A stretch of 56,477 nucleotides of DNA from an uncultured Granulosicoccaceae bacterium (GTDB taxonomy: Bacteria; Pseudomonadota; Gammaproteobacteria; Granulosicoccales; Granulosicoccaceae): NCBI GenBank assembly GCA_937923745.1, contig CALDUO010000175.1, forward strand, positions 1 through 56,477. The letters run 5' to 3'. The notes under the pieces were generated by a model that did no database searches, had not been told where the DNA came from, and worked only from the letters and a program-made list of their open reading frames with translations. The first letter of the stretch is position 1, and each line of letters begins with the position of its first letter. Below, one piece after another: positions 1-8,603 of this stretch. A program made the translations under genes and the position numbers.

Positions 1-359
1 GTGGCCATTCCCTGTACTTTTGCAATCACCGGTTGTTGCATTGACGCGATGGTTTTCATCACGCTGCCGCAGCGGGCAAATAACGACCGGTAGTAGTCGA
101 GGTCTGGCGTGCTGTCTTTCGGGTCACGCATTTCCTTGAGATCGTGGCCCGCACAGAACGCCCGGCCATTGGCAGCAAGAATTACCACGTGAATAGCATC
201 GTTGTCTGCAATGTCGGTGAGTGTTTGTTGTAGCGACGATAACAATGCTTCGGACAGTGCATTAAAACTGTTCGGCCTGTTTAGTGTCACCGTTGCGAGG
301 TGGCCTGTGTTCTCGATGGTCAGTAGAGGTTCCTGCGAATCCATAGAATAGTACGCCAT
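1..359 (-). CDS. Enoyl-CoA hydratase/isomerase family protein, 3' part cut by window edge
   Basis: The gene reads leftwards out of the window, so only the N-terminal half (about 119 residues of a family that is usually near 260) is visible. The translation shows the crotonase pattern: an early strand followed by LATVTLNRPNSFNALS, then an AANGRAFCAGHDLKEM segment that carries the first oxyanion-hole loop and part of the CoA-binding site. The second oxyanion-hole region lies beyond the edge. The reaction in this family is hydration or isomerisation of an acyl-CoA double bond in the cytoplasm; the substrate cannot be told. Two in-frame ATG codons (first bases at 359 and 344) are possible starts and neither has a clear Shine-Dalgarno sequence; the longer form is given. 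It diverges from the thioesterase at 585, with about 225 bp between. Confidence 0.85.
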   Translation of the reverse strand, partial: MAYYSMDSQEPLLTIENTGHLATVTLNRPNSFNALSEALLSSLQQTLTDIADNDAIHVVILAANGRAFCAGHDLKEMRDPKDSTPDLDYYRSLFARCGSVMKTIASMQQPVIAKVQGMA

Positions 360-584
360 GTATAGAGAGGGTTGGAGCCGGTATACGATGTGTCGGCCTG
401 GAAGCATCACAATGTAGCGAGAGTCTTGTTGCAGTGCAACTGCAGTTGGCAGGCCTGCCATACCAGCGTAAATTCTGTACGATCACCAGTGCCATTCGAC
501 TGCGGTGATCTGTGGTCACAGCGGTAGGGAGCTCGGCCAGATAAAGATCATTTTCGGTGTCTGGTCGTTAGTGCGTAACCTGAC

Positions 585-1070
585 GTGTCAGTGATGATTC
601 GGTACACTAGGGTAATCCCCTCACACTTGCAGACCGTGAAAGAAAGCCTCATAACCATCGCTGAGTTTGATCGCATCGCCGCAGAAAAACTGCCCTTCGC
701 CAAAATGATGGGGCTGCAGTTGGAGTCGGTAGACCACGGTCGTGTATTGATGCGTGCCCACTACAATGATGCATTTTTACGTCCCGGCGGCACGGTATCA
801 GGACCAGTGATGATGACGTTGGCTGACGCTGCGATGTATGCGCTGGTCCTGTCGCACATTGGCCCGGTAGAGCTAGCCGTTACCACTCAGTTGTCTATCA
901 ATTTTTTGCGTAAACCTGCACCAGGGGATATTATTGCAGAGGCCTCTCTGTTAAAGCTTGGCAAACGATTGGCCGTTGGTGAGGTCAGTTTGTACTCTGA
1001 TGGCGAGCTGACAGATGATCACTGTGTTGCACATGTGACCACCACGTACTCCATTCCGCCCGAGCGTTAA
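585..1070 (+). CDS. PaaI-like hotdog-fold acyl-CoA thioesterase
   Basis: A protein of up to 161 residues with a single hotdog domain, expected to hydrolyse acyl-CoA thioesters in the cytoplasm. The hotdog helix region reads RPGGTVSGPVMMTLADAAMY, followed by AVTTQLSINFLRKPAPGDI and LLKLGKRLAVGEV, which is the typical order of strands in PaaI-like proteins. The usual HGG of PaaI is SGP here while the Asp of LADAA is kept; I believe a sub-family carries this variant, so it is probably not decay. The first about 17 residues look non-conserved. A GTG at 636 would remove them and is a reasonable alternative start; no strong ribosome-binding site decides between the two. The neighbouring enoyl-CoA hydratase fits a fatty-acid or CoA-ester role, but the two genes are divergent. 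Confidence 0.8.
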   Translation: MSVMIRYTRVIPSHLQTVKESLITIAEFDRIAAEKLPFAKMMGLQLESVDHGRVLMRAHYNDAFLRPGGTVSGPVMMTLADAAMYALVLSHIGPVELAVTTQLSINFLRKPAPGDIIAEASLLKLGKRLAVGEVSLYSDGELTDDHCVAHVTTTYSIPPER

Positions 1071-1189
1071 TCAGCTCTGCCTGATGAACGATTGTTATTC
1101 ACTGACCATATCTGTCACCGAATACGAAATGAGGCGGATGACAAGATCGTCGTTCAAGAGTAGGTTTTAATCTGCACAGGAGCCAAAGC

Positions 1190-1873
1190 ATGAGCGACTT
1201 TTCTGATTGTACGGTTTGCGTATTCGATGCGTATGGCACACTGTTCGATGTCCACTCAGCAGTCGGGCGTTATCGTGAACAATTGGCTGAAAAAGCCGAT
1301 GCGCTGTCTTTAACCTGGCGCACCAAACAACTGGAATACACATGGCTTCGCAGTCTGATGAAAGCCTACACACCCTTTGATCAGGTCACCCGTGACGCGC
1401 TTGATTATGCGTTTGATTTACATGATGTAACCCGGCCTGATCTGAAAAAATCACTCATGAACGCCTATTTGCAGCTTGATGCCTACCCGGAAGTGACTGG
1501 GGTGTTGCAGCAACTGAAGGCTGCCGGTATCCGATGTGCCATTCTGACCAACGGGTCTCCCGATATGATAGACGCTGCAGTTCACAGCGCCGGTTTGCAT
1601 GATTATATTGAATGTAGCTTGTCCGTCGATACTATCGGCGTTTTTAAGCCTGATCCAAGGGTCTATCAGCTCGCAGTCGACGCGCTCGGTGTCAAAACCC
1701 GTCAAGTGAGCTTTCAGTCATCCAATGCGTGGGATGCTGCCGGTGCAGCGCATTTCGGGTTTAATGTCGCGTGGATCAATCGGTTCGGGCAACGGCCGGA
1801 GCGTCTGCCTGCAACACCACACGCCGAGCTACTGGATTTGTCGGCATTACCGGACTTAATTGTTCGGAGCTGA
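1190..1873 (+). CDS. Haloacid dehalogenase, type II (HAD superfamily)
   Basis: 227 residues, the usual length for L-2-haloacid dehalogenases. These enzymes replace the halogen of 2-haloalkanoic acids with hydroxyl through an aspartyl ester. HAD motif I is VFDAYGTLFD with the nucleophile Asp13; motif II is AILTNGSP; the Lys of motif III is in GVFKPDPRVY; motif IV appears as SFQSSNAWDAAGAAHFGF, the SSNxWDxxGA pattern that marks type II dehalogenases rather than general HAD phosphatases. The first residue of that stretch (SFQSSN) differs a little from the usual VSSN. A strong AGGAG lies about 8 bp before ATG 1190, which fixes the start. It stands alone between the thioesterase and a 354-bp non-coding stretch. 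Dehalogenation is inferred from family motifs; a related phosphatase activity cannot be excluded. Confidence 0.88.
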   Translation: MSDFSDCTVCVFDAYGTLFDVHSAVGRYREQLAEKADALSLTWRTKQLEYTWLRSLMKAYTPFDQVTRDALDYAFDLHDVTRPDLKKSLMNAYLQLDAYPEVTGVLQQLKAAGIRCAILTNGSPDMIDAAVHSAGLHDYIECSLSVDTIGVFKPDPRVYQLAVDALGVKTRQVSFQSSNAWDAAGAAHFGFNVAWINRFGQRPERLPATPHAELLDLSALPDLIVRS

Positions 1874-2227
1874 CAACTGCGTGATAACCGCGTATTCTAA
1901 TAATGCAACTACGGCCCCTGATTTCCGTCTCGGGTTGTTTTTTTACCCGTGTATATTTTGCCCATGTAGGCGGGACCCGCGTACATGATTCCCATGCACT
2001 TATATTCCCATGCGCTTCATTCTCATGTACTGAAGTCATGGGCAGACTTGATTTTTGTAGTCCAGTGGCTTTAGTGGTTCCAATAACGTCGAAGTCGATT
2101 CCAGGACGCTGGTGACTTCAATGCAGCGTTGGTTAGGGTTGTGTGACAGATAAAGTTTGAAACAACACCAAGCGGTAACTGAGACAGATCACCTGCGATG
2201 GCTCAGCGTTATCCGAGGAAATAACTG
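1874..2227. other. Non-coding stretch between the dehalogenase and nucleoside hydrolase genes
   Basis: No convincing gene on either strand. Around 1988-2043 the motif TTCCCATGC occurs twice, with a looser third TTCTCATGT, giving a short imperfect direct repeat. No hairpin with a T-tract was found after the dehalogenase stop. The last 30 bp hold the ribosome-binding site of the next gene. Confidence 0.5.
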
Positions 2228-3199
2228 ATGACCAAAGTACTGCTAGATACTGATCCCGGGATAGACGATGCGCAGGCAATCGCTTACGCCATCGCACACC
2301 CCGACATTGAGTTGGTAGGTTTGACCACGGTATTTGGTAATGCCAGCATCGACATCACAACAGCAAATGCGCTGAAGCTGCTCGATTATTTCGGCGCCAG
2401 CGAGGTGCCGGTGTCGAAAGGTGCTGCGGTGCCTGTAGTGCAAGCACCGCGTCCGCACGCGTATTTCGTGCACGGTGATGACGGTATCGGTAATCTGGAT
2501 ATGCCGCCGTCACCGCGAGACACCTCGGTGTTTCCGGCCCCTGAATTCATCATGAATCAGGCCAGCCTGCATCGAGGTGAAATCACCCTCGTGGCCGTCG
2601 GGCCGTTAACCAATATCGCTAACGCGCTCGAGCTCGATCCGTCACTACCGAAAAAAGTCAAAGAACTGATCATCATGGGTGGAACGGTCGATGAGCCGGG
2701 TAATGTCTCTCCGCTGGCTGAAGCCAATTTTCTGGGAGATCCGCACGCGGCCGACCGCGTACTGTCGCAAAGTTGGCCGGTCACCATCATTGGGCTTGAT
2801 GTGACGCATCAGATCATGCTGACCGATACTCATCTTGCGTCCCTTCGGGACGGTGCCGGTAAAACCGGTCAACTGCTGTGGGACAGCAGCCGATTCTATG
2901 TCGATTTTTACACGCAGTCGGGTGCTGCCAAAGGGGGAGCGGAGCCCGCCTGTGCCATGCATGACGCGACCGCGTTGGTGTATGTCCATGAGCGCGACTC
3001 GTTTGGCACCACCCATGGCCCGGCAAGGGTCATCGAAGACGGTGTTGCGGTGGGACAATTGGCCATTGACCGCAAACACTACGACTATTCGCTCGACCAT
3101 TGGGAAGGACGACCGCCGACCTACGCAGCCATGACGGTCGACGCAGAGCATGTCCGCCGTGCTTTTCTCGACACAATTATCAAAGGTCATCGCGTATAG
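2228..3199 (+). CDS. Inosine-uridine preferring nucleoside hydrolase (IunH family)
   Basis: 323 residues, the normal size of bacterial nucleoside hydrolases, which cleave the N-glycosidic bond of (deoxy)ribonucleosides to base plus ribose using a bound calcium ion. The N-terminal Asp cluster LLDTDPGIDDAQAIAYA (residues 5-21) is the calcium-binding signature. Further family features are VGPLTNIANAL, the IIMGGT strand, EANFLGDPHAADRV and the AMHDATALVYV segment whose His-Asp pair contacts the leaving group and calcium. GAGGAAATAACTG before ATG 2228 gives a good ribosome-binding site. It appears monocistronic. A BMP-type ABC importer of the kind that carries purine nucleosides lies at 12935-17771, so salvage of imported nucleosides is plausible, although the genes are not linked as an operon. 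Confidence 0.9.
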   Translation: MTKVLLDTDPGIDDAQAIAYAIAHPDIELVGLTTVFGNASIDITTANALKLLDYFGASEVPVSKGAAVPVVQAPRPHAYFVHGDDGIGNLDMPPSPRDTSVFPAPEFIMNQASLHRGEITLVAVGPLTNIANALELDPSLPKKVKELIIMGGTVDEPGNVSPLAEANFLGDPHAADRVLSQSWPVTIIGLDVTHQIMLTDTHLASLRDGAGKTGQLLWDSSRFYVDFYTQSGAAKGGAEPACAMHDATALVYVHERDSFGTTHGPARVIEDGVAVGQLAIDRKHYDYSLDHWEGRPPTYAAMTVDAEHVRRAFLDTIIKGHRV

Positions 3200-3522
3200 G
3201 GTCTGTTGCGCTAACCGAGTCTGGCAATCGGGTCGGCATCCAGTCTCGTTTGCAACTCGGTATTAAACCCCGCATAACCCCGCATAAAGCCAGCGCAATC
3301 GAGCGACCTGGCGGGCGCGTCGATCGGCCCGCAGTGTTCGTGCCTGTGGGTCAGACTATTGCGCAATGGAGAAGCCCGTCTGATTTCTCCTTCCAGAATA
3401 TCTCCGGTTCGGGGGTAATCGCTTAATAATGCCAAATTCTTCACATTAATAGTCGGTAAACAACCGAAAACTATCGCTGAAGAACGCCTACTTTCAGCGT
3501 CGTTACGCGGTATCATGCGGGT
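3200..3522. other. Intergenic stretch before the large lipoprotein gene
   Basis: No supported gene on either strand. A 10-bp direct repeat AACCCCGCAT occurs twice back to back near 3265-3284. No clear terminator hairpin with a T-run was seen after the nucleoside hydrolase, and only a weak GCGGG precedes the next ATG. Confidence 0.4.
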
Positions 3523-6276
3523 ATGAGAATTCTCGTTTTGACACTAGCTGCGTCCCTGTTTGTCACTGCCTGCGACTGGGTTGATTCCACCGGTGCGCAA
3601 GCGCCAGTCACGCCAATACTGCTCGATGAAAATCTGGTGGTGGAACTGACCGAAGGGTTGGTCCGCACGCTGGACCCGGGTGTCGAGAGTGGCGTGGTTA
3701 GCCGAAGCTGGTCACCACAACCACAGCGACAGGGCAACGTAGGCGCCTGCGAAGCAGGCGAAGACTTCGACAGCAGCGTTGCTGCCGCCAGCCTGAATGA
3801 AGCCTGTGTCAAAACATCGGACTGCCGAATCGACTTCGAACCGGTCACCTTCACCGACGACACCGGTACCCGCTCCATATTTCGCCTGCAGACACCCATA
3901 TTAAAAGCGCCTGTGGGGCTCGTCTGGCCTCTGATATCCACCGACGCTGATGGCACCCAGAGCACAACCAACTACACGTTCTGCCTGATCGCCATTAACG
4001 AAGCGCCAGATGCAAACGACGACAGCTTTACCGTCGTCGAGGCAACAACGCTCGATACTGCCGTTGGCGGTATCAATTTGCTCAGCAACGATACCGACGA
4101 CATACACGTACAAAACCAGCCGCTTAGAGTACTGGTCGACAGCAGTGGCAGTCCGTCACGTGCGCAGTCGTTTCAGTTACGCGAAGACGGCACGTTCACT
4201 TACGTGCCGGATCCTGCGTTGCCGGTGCCGGTTGGTGGTGCTGTCAAAGACGAGTTTGAGTATGTGGTCACCGACGGCAATTTTGAGTCGACCGCCACAG
4301 TCACCATTTCTGTGGTTGCCGTGGATGAGCCTCCCGTTGTTGCGGCCAGCCCGCTTGTCGCAGAGGTCACAGCGGGCATAGAGTCCACCATCGATTTGGC
4401 TCGATTTGTCACTGACCCCGAGGCCGGTGAACTGCGATTTGCGGCAGAGACCGGCACGTTGCCGTCCAATAGCGATTTCGAGTTGAGTGAAACCGGGCAA
4501 CTGACCGGCACCGCCGCGCTGTCCGATGTCGGTGAGTGGTCGGTAGGATTCACTGCAACCGATACCGTCAATACAGTCAGTGGCACACTCGAATTCACTG
4601 TTGCCAACAATGAACCGCCGGGACAAACAGTGGGGTTCCCGGTGTTATTTGTGGATGAGGGCGAGAACTTTACCTTCGATGCTGCGCGGTTCTTTTCGGA
4701 TCCAGAAGATCAGGCATTGAGTTTCGCGTTAACCGGTGCCGGTTCCAGCGTCACCATTGGCAGAGTATCGGGTCAGATCAGTGGCGTGTTCACCACACCG
4801 GGTGAGCAGCGCCTGACCGTGGTCGCGACCGACAGCATCAACCCGGGCGTCACAGGTTTCCTCGATGTTGAGGTTGAGCCTGCCGTGGTCATCCCCAATC
4901 AGGCCCCGACCTATCGTGGCACCATCGCCAGCCAGACCGTTGCTGTGGGTGAGGCCATTGAGCCCGTATCCGGCCAGTTTGCCGATGCTGATAACGACAG
5001 GCTCACCTACGCGCTAATCGGGCGATTGCCGCCAGGCGTCAGTCTTAACCCGGCAACCGGAGTTATCTCCGGCGTTGCAACGCAAGCCGGCGCGTTTAAC
5101 AATATTCGTATTGTCGCCTCCGATCCCGACGACCTGTCAGTGCCATCAAACAGTTTCTCGATTGGGGTTATTGCCACCATACCGAATCGGGCGCCTGTGT
5201 ATTCAGGGTCAATACCCAACCAGACCATTCGCTTGGGTGAGGTCATAGCGCCGATCGAAGGCACCTTTGTAGACCCCGATGGTGATCAACTGACGTATGA
5301 CGTAAGCGCCGAATTGCCCGACGGTTTGTCGCTCAGCGCTGATGGTGTAATTACCGGTACACCGGAAGAGGCTGGCAGCTCGGGCAATGTACGCCTGATC
5401 GCCACCGATCCCGATGGCGCATCCACAACGTCCGACTTGTTCCGAATAGTGATATTGCCTGCATTAGCCGAACCGGAAGAAGCTAACCGGGCACCAACCT
5501 ATACCGGATCTATCGTCGATCAGACGGTCGAGTTCGGTGAGGCCATTCGTACCATCAGGCCCGACTTCGATGACCCCGACGACGACTCACTGACGTATTC
5601 GTTAAACGGCGACCTGCCAACTGGACTGGCGTTTGTGGCATCGAACGGTCGTATTCGTGGTACACCGACCGAGCGTGGCAACTTCAATAACCTGAGCATT
5701 ACCGCAACAGATCCTGACGGTGAATCGGTTATGTCCGATACGTTCAGTATTGTCGTGTCCTCCACATCAGCCAACGTCATCGAAACCGACGGTGTGGTGT
5801 CTATTGAAGCTGAAAATTTTGACGAGAATGCGGCATCGGACAGTCACAGTTGGGTGCCGTTTGTTGATGATGATGCCACCGGCACTATCGGTATGCGTAC
5901 CACACCGGATAACGGAACACGCTCGCCCGACGGCTCTAACTCACCGTCACTGGTCTACAATGTTGAATTCACGGAAGCAGGCACCTTTTACGTGTGGGTT
6001 CGTGGGCTGGGTGTTTCAAGGGGCAACACCGTCCATGTTGGTATAAACGGTCGTGTGCCGGTCACGTCACGCAACATCGACTTTGGCACTTCGTGGGAAT
6101 GGTCGAACAATGCAGGGGGCTCTCCCGCCACCATCGAAATACAGTCGGCAGGCTTGCACACCATTAGTGTGATCATGCGTGAAGACGGCGTTGCGTTCGA
6201 CAAGCTGGTGTTAAACAGGAGCGCAACGTTCGAGCCGCTCGCGGACGGACCACCACAGACTATCGTGCTGAACTAG
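3523..6276 (+). CDS. Large lipoprotein with cadherin-like and putative-Ig (He_PIG) repeats and a C-terminal carbohydrate-binding-like domain
   Basis: 917 residues. The N-terminus is a lipoprotein signal: a basic start, a hydrophobic run and VTAC with the acylated Cys at 17. Asp18 at position +2 would signal inner-membrane retention under the E. coli Lol rule. Residues about 160-265 resemble a cadherin-like repeat (ILSNDTD-like spacing, DGTFTYVPDP, VTDGNFES). Two looser Ig-like blocks follow to about 455. Residues about 459-755 are three clear tandem He_PIG units, each with an NxAPTY-type start, GEAI, a DPDxDxLTY core, LPxGLS, an xxGTP turn and a TDPDG end. Residues about 765-905 start VSIEAENF and end with VIMREDGVAFDKLVLN, resembling the C-terminal beta-sandwich of GH115-type proteins or CBM6/35-like modules. 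No catalytic domain was recognised. It probably acts in surface adhesion or glycan binding. It is not in an operon. Confidence 0.75.
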   Translation: MRILVLTLAASLFVTACDWVDSTGAQAPVTPILLDENLVVELTEGLVRTLDPGVESGVVSRSWSPQPQRQGNVGACEAGEDFDSSVAAASLNEACVKTSDCRIDFEPVTFTDDTGTRSIFRLQTPILKAPVGLVWPLISTDADGTQSTTNYTFCLIAINEAPDANDDSFTVVEATTLDTAVGGINLLSNDTDDIHVQNQPLRVLVDSSGSPSRAQSFQLREDGTFTYVPDPALPVPVGGAVKDEFEYVVTDGNFESTATVTISVVAVDEPPVVAASPLVAEVTAGIESTIDLARFVTDPEAGELRFAAETGTLPSNSDFELSETGQLTGTAALSDVGEWSVGFTATDTVNTVSGTLEFTVANNEPPGQTVGFPVLFVDEGENFTFDAARFFSDPEDQALSFALTGAGSSVTIGRVSGQISGVFTTPGEQRLTVVATDSINPGVTGFLDVEVEPAVVIPNQAPTYRGTIASQTVAVGEAIEPVSGQFADADNDRLTYALIGRLPPGVSLNPATGVISGVATQAGAFNNIRIVASDPDDLSVPSNSFSIGVIATIPNRAPVYSGSIPNQTIRLGEVIAPIEGTFVDPDGDQLTYDVSAELPDGLSLSADGVITGTPEEAGSSGNVRLIATDPDGASTTSDLFRIVILPALAEPEEANRAPTYTGSIVDQTVEFGEAIRTIRPDFDDPDDDSLTYSLNGDLPTGLAFVASNGRIRGTPTERGNFNNLSITATDPDGESVMSDTFSIVVSSTSANVIETDGVVSIEAENFDENAASDSHSWVPFVDDDATGTIGMRTTPDNGTRSPDGSNSPSLVYNVEFTEAGTFYVWVRGLGVSRGNTVHVGINGRVPVTSRNIDFGTSWEWSNNAGGSPATIEIQSAGLHTISVIMREDGVAFDKLVLNRSATFEPLADGPPQTIVLN

Positions 6277-6423
6277 CGGCAACAGTTGCAGCAACACCTG
6301 TCACCCATAAAACACACAAGGGGCCACACAGGTTGAGCAGACATTCCATGAGCGCAGTACCGCCACCCTCGTGGCAGACGCACACAACCAATGGTGCTTG
6401 CTGGCAAACCGTGCTGGCGATAT

Positions 6424-6466
6424 CGTGCAGCCAGTGCCCGTGCAGCCAGTGCCCGTGCTGCCAGGG
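6424..6466. repeat. 15-bp tandem repeat, 2 exact copies plus a degenerate third
   Basis: The unit CGTGCAGCCAGTGCC is repeated exactly at 6424-6438 and 6439-6453 and continues as CGTGCTGCCAGGG. It lies in the 255-bp gap between the lipoprotein and fosA genes, about 65 bp before the fosA start. It contains the GCCAG core found in the other intergenic arrays of this window. Confidence 0.8.
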
Positions 6467-6531
6467 ATTGTGAAGCAGACTCCGATACACAATAACCCGG
6501 TCTTTGAATCAATGGCCGCGACAAACCGATC

Positions 6532-6945
6532 GTGATCAACGGTCTCAATCATCTGACGTTGGCTGTCAGTGAACTGAAACGTTCATTTAATTTTTACGTA
6601 GACTTGCTCGGTTTGCAGCCGCATGCAGCATGGGATGATGGTGCTTACCTGAGCGCAGGGGACCTTTGGGTTTGCCTCTCCGTGGGCCGGGTGTCACCAG
6701 CACGTGACTATACCCATGTGGCGTTTAGCGTTGAGTCAGGACAGTTTCGTCACTGCTGTGAGCGTTTAACCAACGCAGGTGTGAAGCAATGGAAAGCCAA
6801 CAGTAGTGAGGGTGATTCTTTGTATTTTCTGGACCCTGACGGACATAAGCTAGAGCTACACGATGGAGACTTGGCATCAAGGCTTGTGTCAGTAGAGCAG
6901 GCCGGAGCGGGATACTCCGGCTGGACACGCTTTACGTCAGAGTAG
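6532..6945 (+). CDS. fosA: Fosfomycin-resistance glutathione transferase FosA family
   Basis: 137 residues, matching FosA length (about 135). FosA is a Mn2+/K+-dependent VOC-fold dimer that adds glutathione to the epoxide of fosfomycin. The sequence follows the family closely: MINGLNHLTLAV at the start, YTHVAF in the middle and SEGDSLYFLDPDGHKLELH near the end. The metal ligands are visible as His7, His62 and Glu108. Thr9, Lys88, the K+-loop SEGDS (residues 92-96), Tyr98 and Arg117 correspond to residues known to be needed for fosfomycin binding and catalysis. None is missing, so the enzyme should be functional. The gene stands alone and is convergent with the next gene, with a 7-bp gap. Chromosomal fosA genes are common in environmental Gram-negatives; no mobile element is visible here. 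Confidence 0.9.
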   Translation: MINGLNHLTLAVSELKRSFNFYVDLLGLQPHAAWDDGAYLSAGDLWVCLSVGRVSPARDYTHVAFSVESGQFRHCCERLTNAGVKQWKANSSEGDSLYFLDPDGHKLELHDGDLASRLVSVEQAGAGYSGWTRFTSE

Positions 6946-6952
6946 CTGCTTT

Positions 6953-7792
6953 TTAGTTCAGCGTTGCGGCCATTCCCCGAACCACGTCAGCAGACCAGGC
7001 ATCAAATTGTCCCCATCGCTGATACGCGCCGAGATCGACTGAAGTTGCGAGGTCTTCTGCAGTGACTCCCGCCTCAATGGCGCGTTTTACGCGGTTTTGC
7101 AGCTCGCGCAGGAAATAACCGTGTTGCACGGCATCGTTGCGGATGCCGATGTCGTTGTGGCCGGAGAGCAGGTACACAAACGGCAATCGTTTGATGGTTT
7201 CAATCGCATTAAACCAAGCCGGAAACTGTGCGGTTTGGAACAGTGCCGGGTCTGGTAGACGATTGACAGCCACCACATCAATGGCATAGAGCGCCTCTTC
7301 ATCCGGGAACAGCGCGACTACCGTGCCGGTACCGGTGCTGGCGCCGGGGTAAACCAGCTGAACCTGTCGGTCGTCAAGGAACAACGTGAGCTGTTGTGCA
7401 AACGCCATGTTGATGGTTAGGTCTTCGGTAGCGTCTGCAGCAGCCTGATGCACAACGGTAACAGCGCCCCGTTTGGCAAATGCGCTTAAACCCTCAGCGC
7501 GTTCAGCGCTGGTCGCAAAGACGTAACGGACAGGCTTGTCGAATTCTGCCAGTAACTGAATGTACAGTGCATCAGCTTCTTCGGCGTTGCCCGGGTTGCC
7601 CACAATGAGTGCGGTTTCGCCTTCCAAAATGACGCCTGACCCAGAGGCATGATGAAACTGATGGATGTGCCCCCGGACATGGCTGATGGTGAGGTTTTGC
7701 TCGTCGGCCCATACTTGCAATGAAAATAATGAAAGGACGTTAACCAGAATTAACAGCAGTGCCGGGACACAACGCACCTGTTTGGTTCTCAT
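6953..7792 (-). CDS. Exported metallo-beta-lactamase-fold protein lacking the HxHxDH zinc motif
   Basis: About 279 residues from ATG 7792, chosen because an AGGAG lies 8 bp upstream; a longer frame would overlap the divergent gene. The N-terminus has a signal peptide (basic MRTKQVR, a long Leu/Val run, cleavage after VWA). The body has the layout of MBL-fold hydrolases: a SGSGVILEGETALIVGNPG segment, then KPVRYVFATSAERAEGLSAFAKRGAVTVVHQ exactly where the family has KPVxYVxxTHxHxDHxGGxxxFxxxGAxVxxH. The His-rich zinc motif is replaced by ATSAERAEGL, while the later Asp (LYAIDVV) and His (LLSGHND) are kept. It may bind ligand without classical zinc catalysis. It shares a 51-bp divergent promoter region with the amidotransferase at 7844. 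Confidence 0.65.
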   Translation of the reverse strand: MRTKQVRCVPALLLILVNVLSLFSLQVWADEQNLTISHVRGHIHQFHHASGSGVILEGETALIVGNPGNAEEADALYIQLLAEFDKPVRYVFATSAERAEGLSAFAKRGAVTVVHQAAADATEDLTINMAFAQQLTLFLDDRQVQLVYPGASTGTGTVVALFPDEEALYAIDVVAVNRLPDPALFQTAQFPAWFNAIETIKRLPFVYLLSGHNDIGIRNDAVQHGYFLRELQNRVKRAIEAGVTAEDLATSVDLGAYQRWGQFDAWSADVVRGMAATLN

Positions 7793-7824
7793 GATCAGAC
7801 TCCTGGGGATTGGGGGTTTTTTCG

Positions 7825-7840
7825 TGCGATAATCATCGCA
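7825..7840. promoter_or_regulatory. 16-bp inverted repeat in a divergent promoter region
   Basis: TGCGATAATCATCGCA is a perfect 6-bp inverted repeat with a 4-bp centre. It sits in the 51 bp between the MBL-fold gene (start 7792, minus) and the amidotransferase gene (start 7844, plus). GATAAT within it could also serve as a -10 element. Its position suggests an operator for one or both genes; this is inference from symmetry and place. Confidence 0.4.
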
Positions 7841-7843
7841 TAC

Positions 7844-8542
7844 ATGACCAGACATACGCGCAAAATATTGTTAATCAAACATTCCATGGGCTGGAATGTT
7901 GACCGCGTGTGTTTGTGGATGCAGGCCAATAACAAACCTTATCAGTGGTGTTATCCTGCCGAGGGTGATGCATTCCCCGAGCCAGAATCGGTGTCGGCCG
8001 TTGTGAGTTTTGGCGGTGCTGTCAGTGCCAATGACGGTAACTCCCTCGACTGGGTCCGACAGGAGCATGTGTTTATAGAGCAAGTGCTAAAACATAACCT
8101 GCCATTTTTGGGTATCTGCCTTGGTGGGCAGATCCTTGCGCGTATTTTGGGGTCAAACGTTGCTGCGCATCCGCAAGAGGCAAACGAAGTCGGTTTCCAT
8201 CGTATTTTCCCGACAGAACACTCGGGATCATTTTTAACCAAACCACTCACAGTCATGCAATGGCACTCCGAAGGGTTTGAAGTGCCTGACGGTTGTGTGC
8301 GTATAGCACGGGGCGATCTCTTTCCCAATCAGGGGTTTCGATATGGCGATAACGTCTTTGGTTTGCAGTTTCACCCTGAGGTGAACCCGGCGGCTCTGGC
8401 CATTTGGCAACAACGCAACCGGCAGAAAAAGCCAAATCAGCTCTCTGACGATGTGCGTGTGCAGCACATGCGCGAGGCCATAGCGCACGATGCAGCTATC
8501 ACCGAATGGGTGGACCAGTTTCTGGGTCAGTGGTCACCCTGA
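7844..8542 (+). CDS. Class I glutamine amidotransferase (GMP synthase-like, GATase1)
   Basis: 232 residues made of one GATase1 domain, which releases ammonia from glutamine or hydrolyses gamma-glutamyl amides. The nucleophile elbow LPFLGICLGGQILA places the catalytic Cys at residue 92, and LQFHPEVNP gives His177 and Glu179, so the triad is complete. There is no synthase domain. Free-standing proteins of this type include gamma-glutamyl-amide hydrolases and uncharacterised GMP-synthase-like amidotransferases; I cannot choose. The start at 7844 lacks a strong ribosome-binding site but no better start is present. The FMN glutamate-synthase-like gene follows 61 bp later on the same strand, which is suggestive of a shared glutamine/glutamate theme. 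Confidence 0.85.
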   Translation: MTRHTRKILLIKHSMGWNVDRVCLWMQANNKPYQWCYPAEGDAFPEPESVSAVVSFGGAVSANDGNSLDWVRQEHVFIEQVLKHNLPFLGICLGGQILARILGSNVAAHPQEANEVGFHRIFPTEHSGSFLTKPLTVMQWHSEGFEVPDGCVRIARGDLFPNQGFRYGDNVFGLQFHPEVNPAALAIWQQRNRQKKPNQLSDDVRVQHMREAIAHDAAITEWVDQFLGQWSP

Positions 8543-8603
8543 CGTTCTATCGTTAAACTGACCCTCGCACATTGTTGATCAACGCTAAAGTGAAAACGCT
8601 TCT

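Noticed and set aside
2645..3190. Long minus-strand reading frame opposite the nucleoside hydrolase gene
   Set aside because: It is antisense to a well-supported gene and has no recognisable domain.
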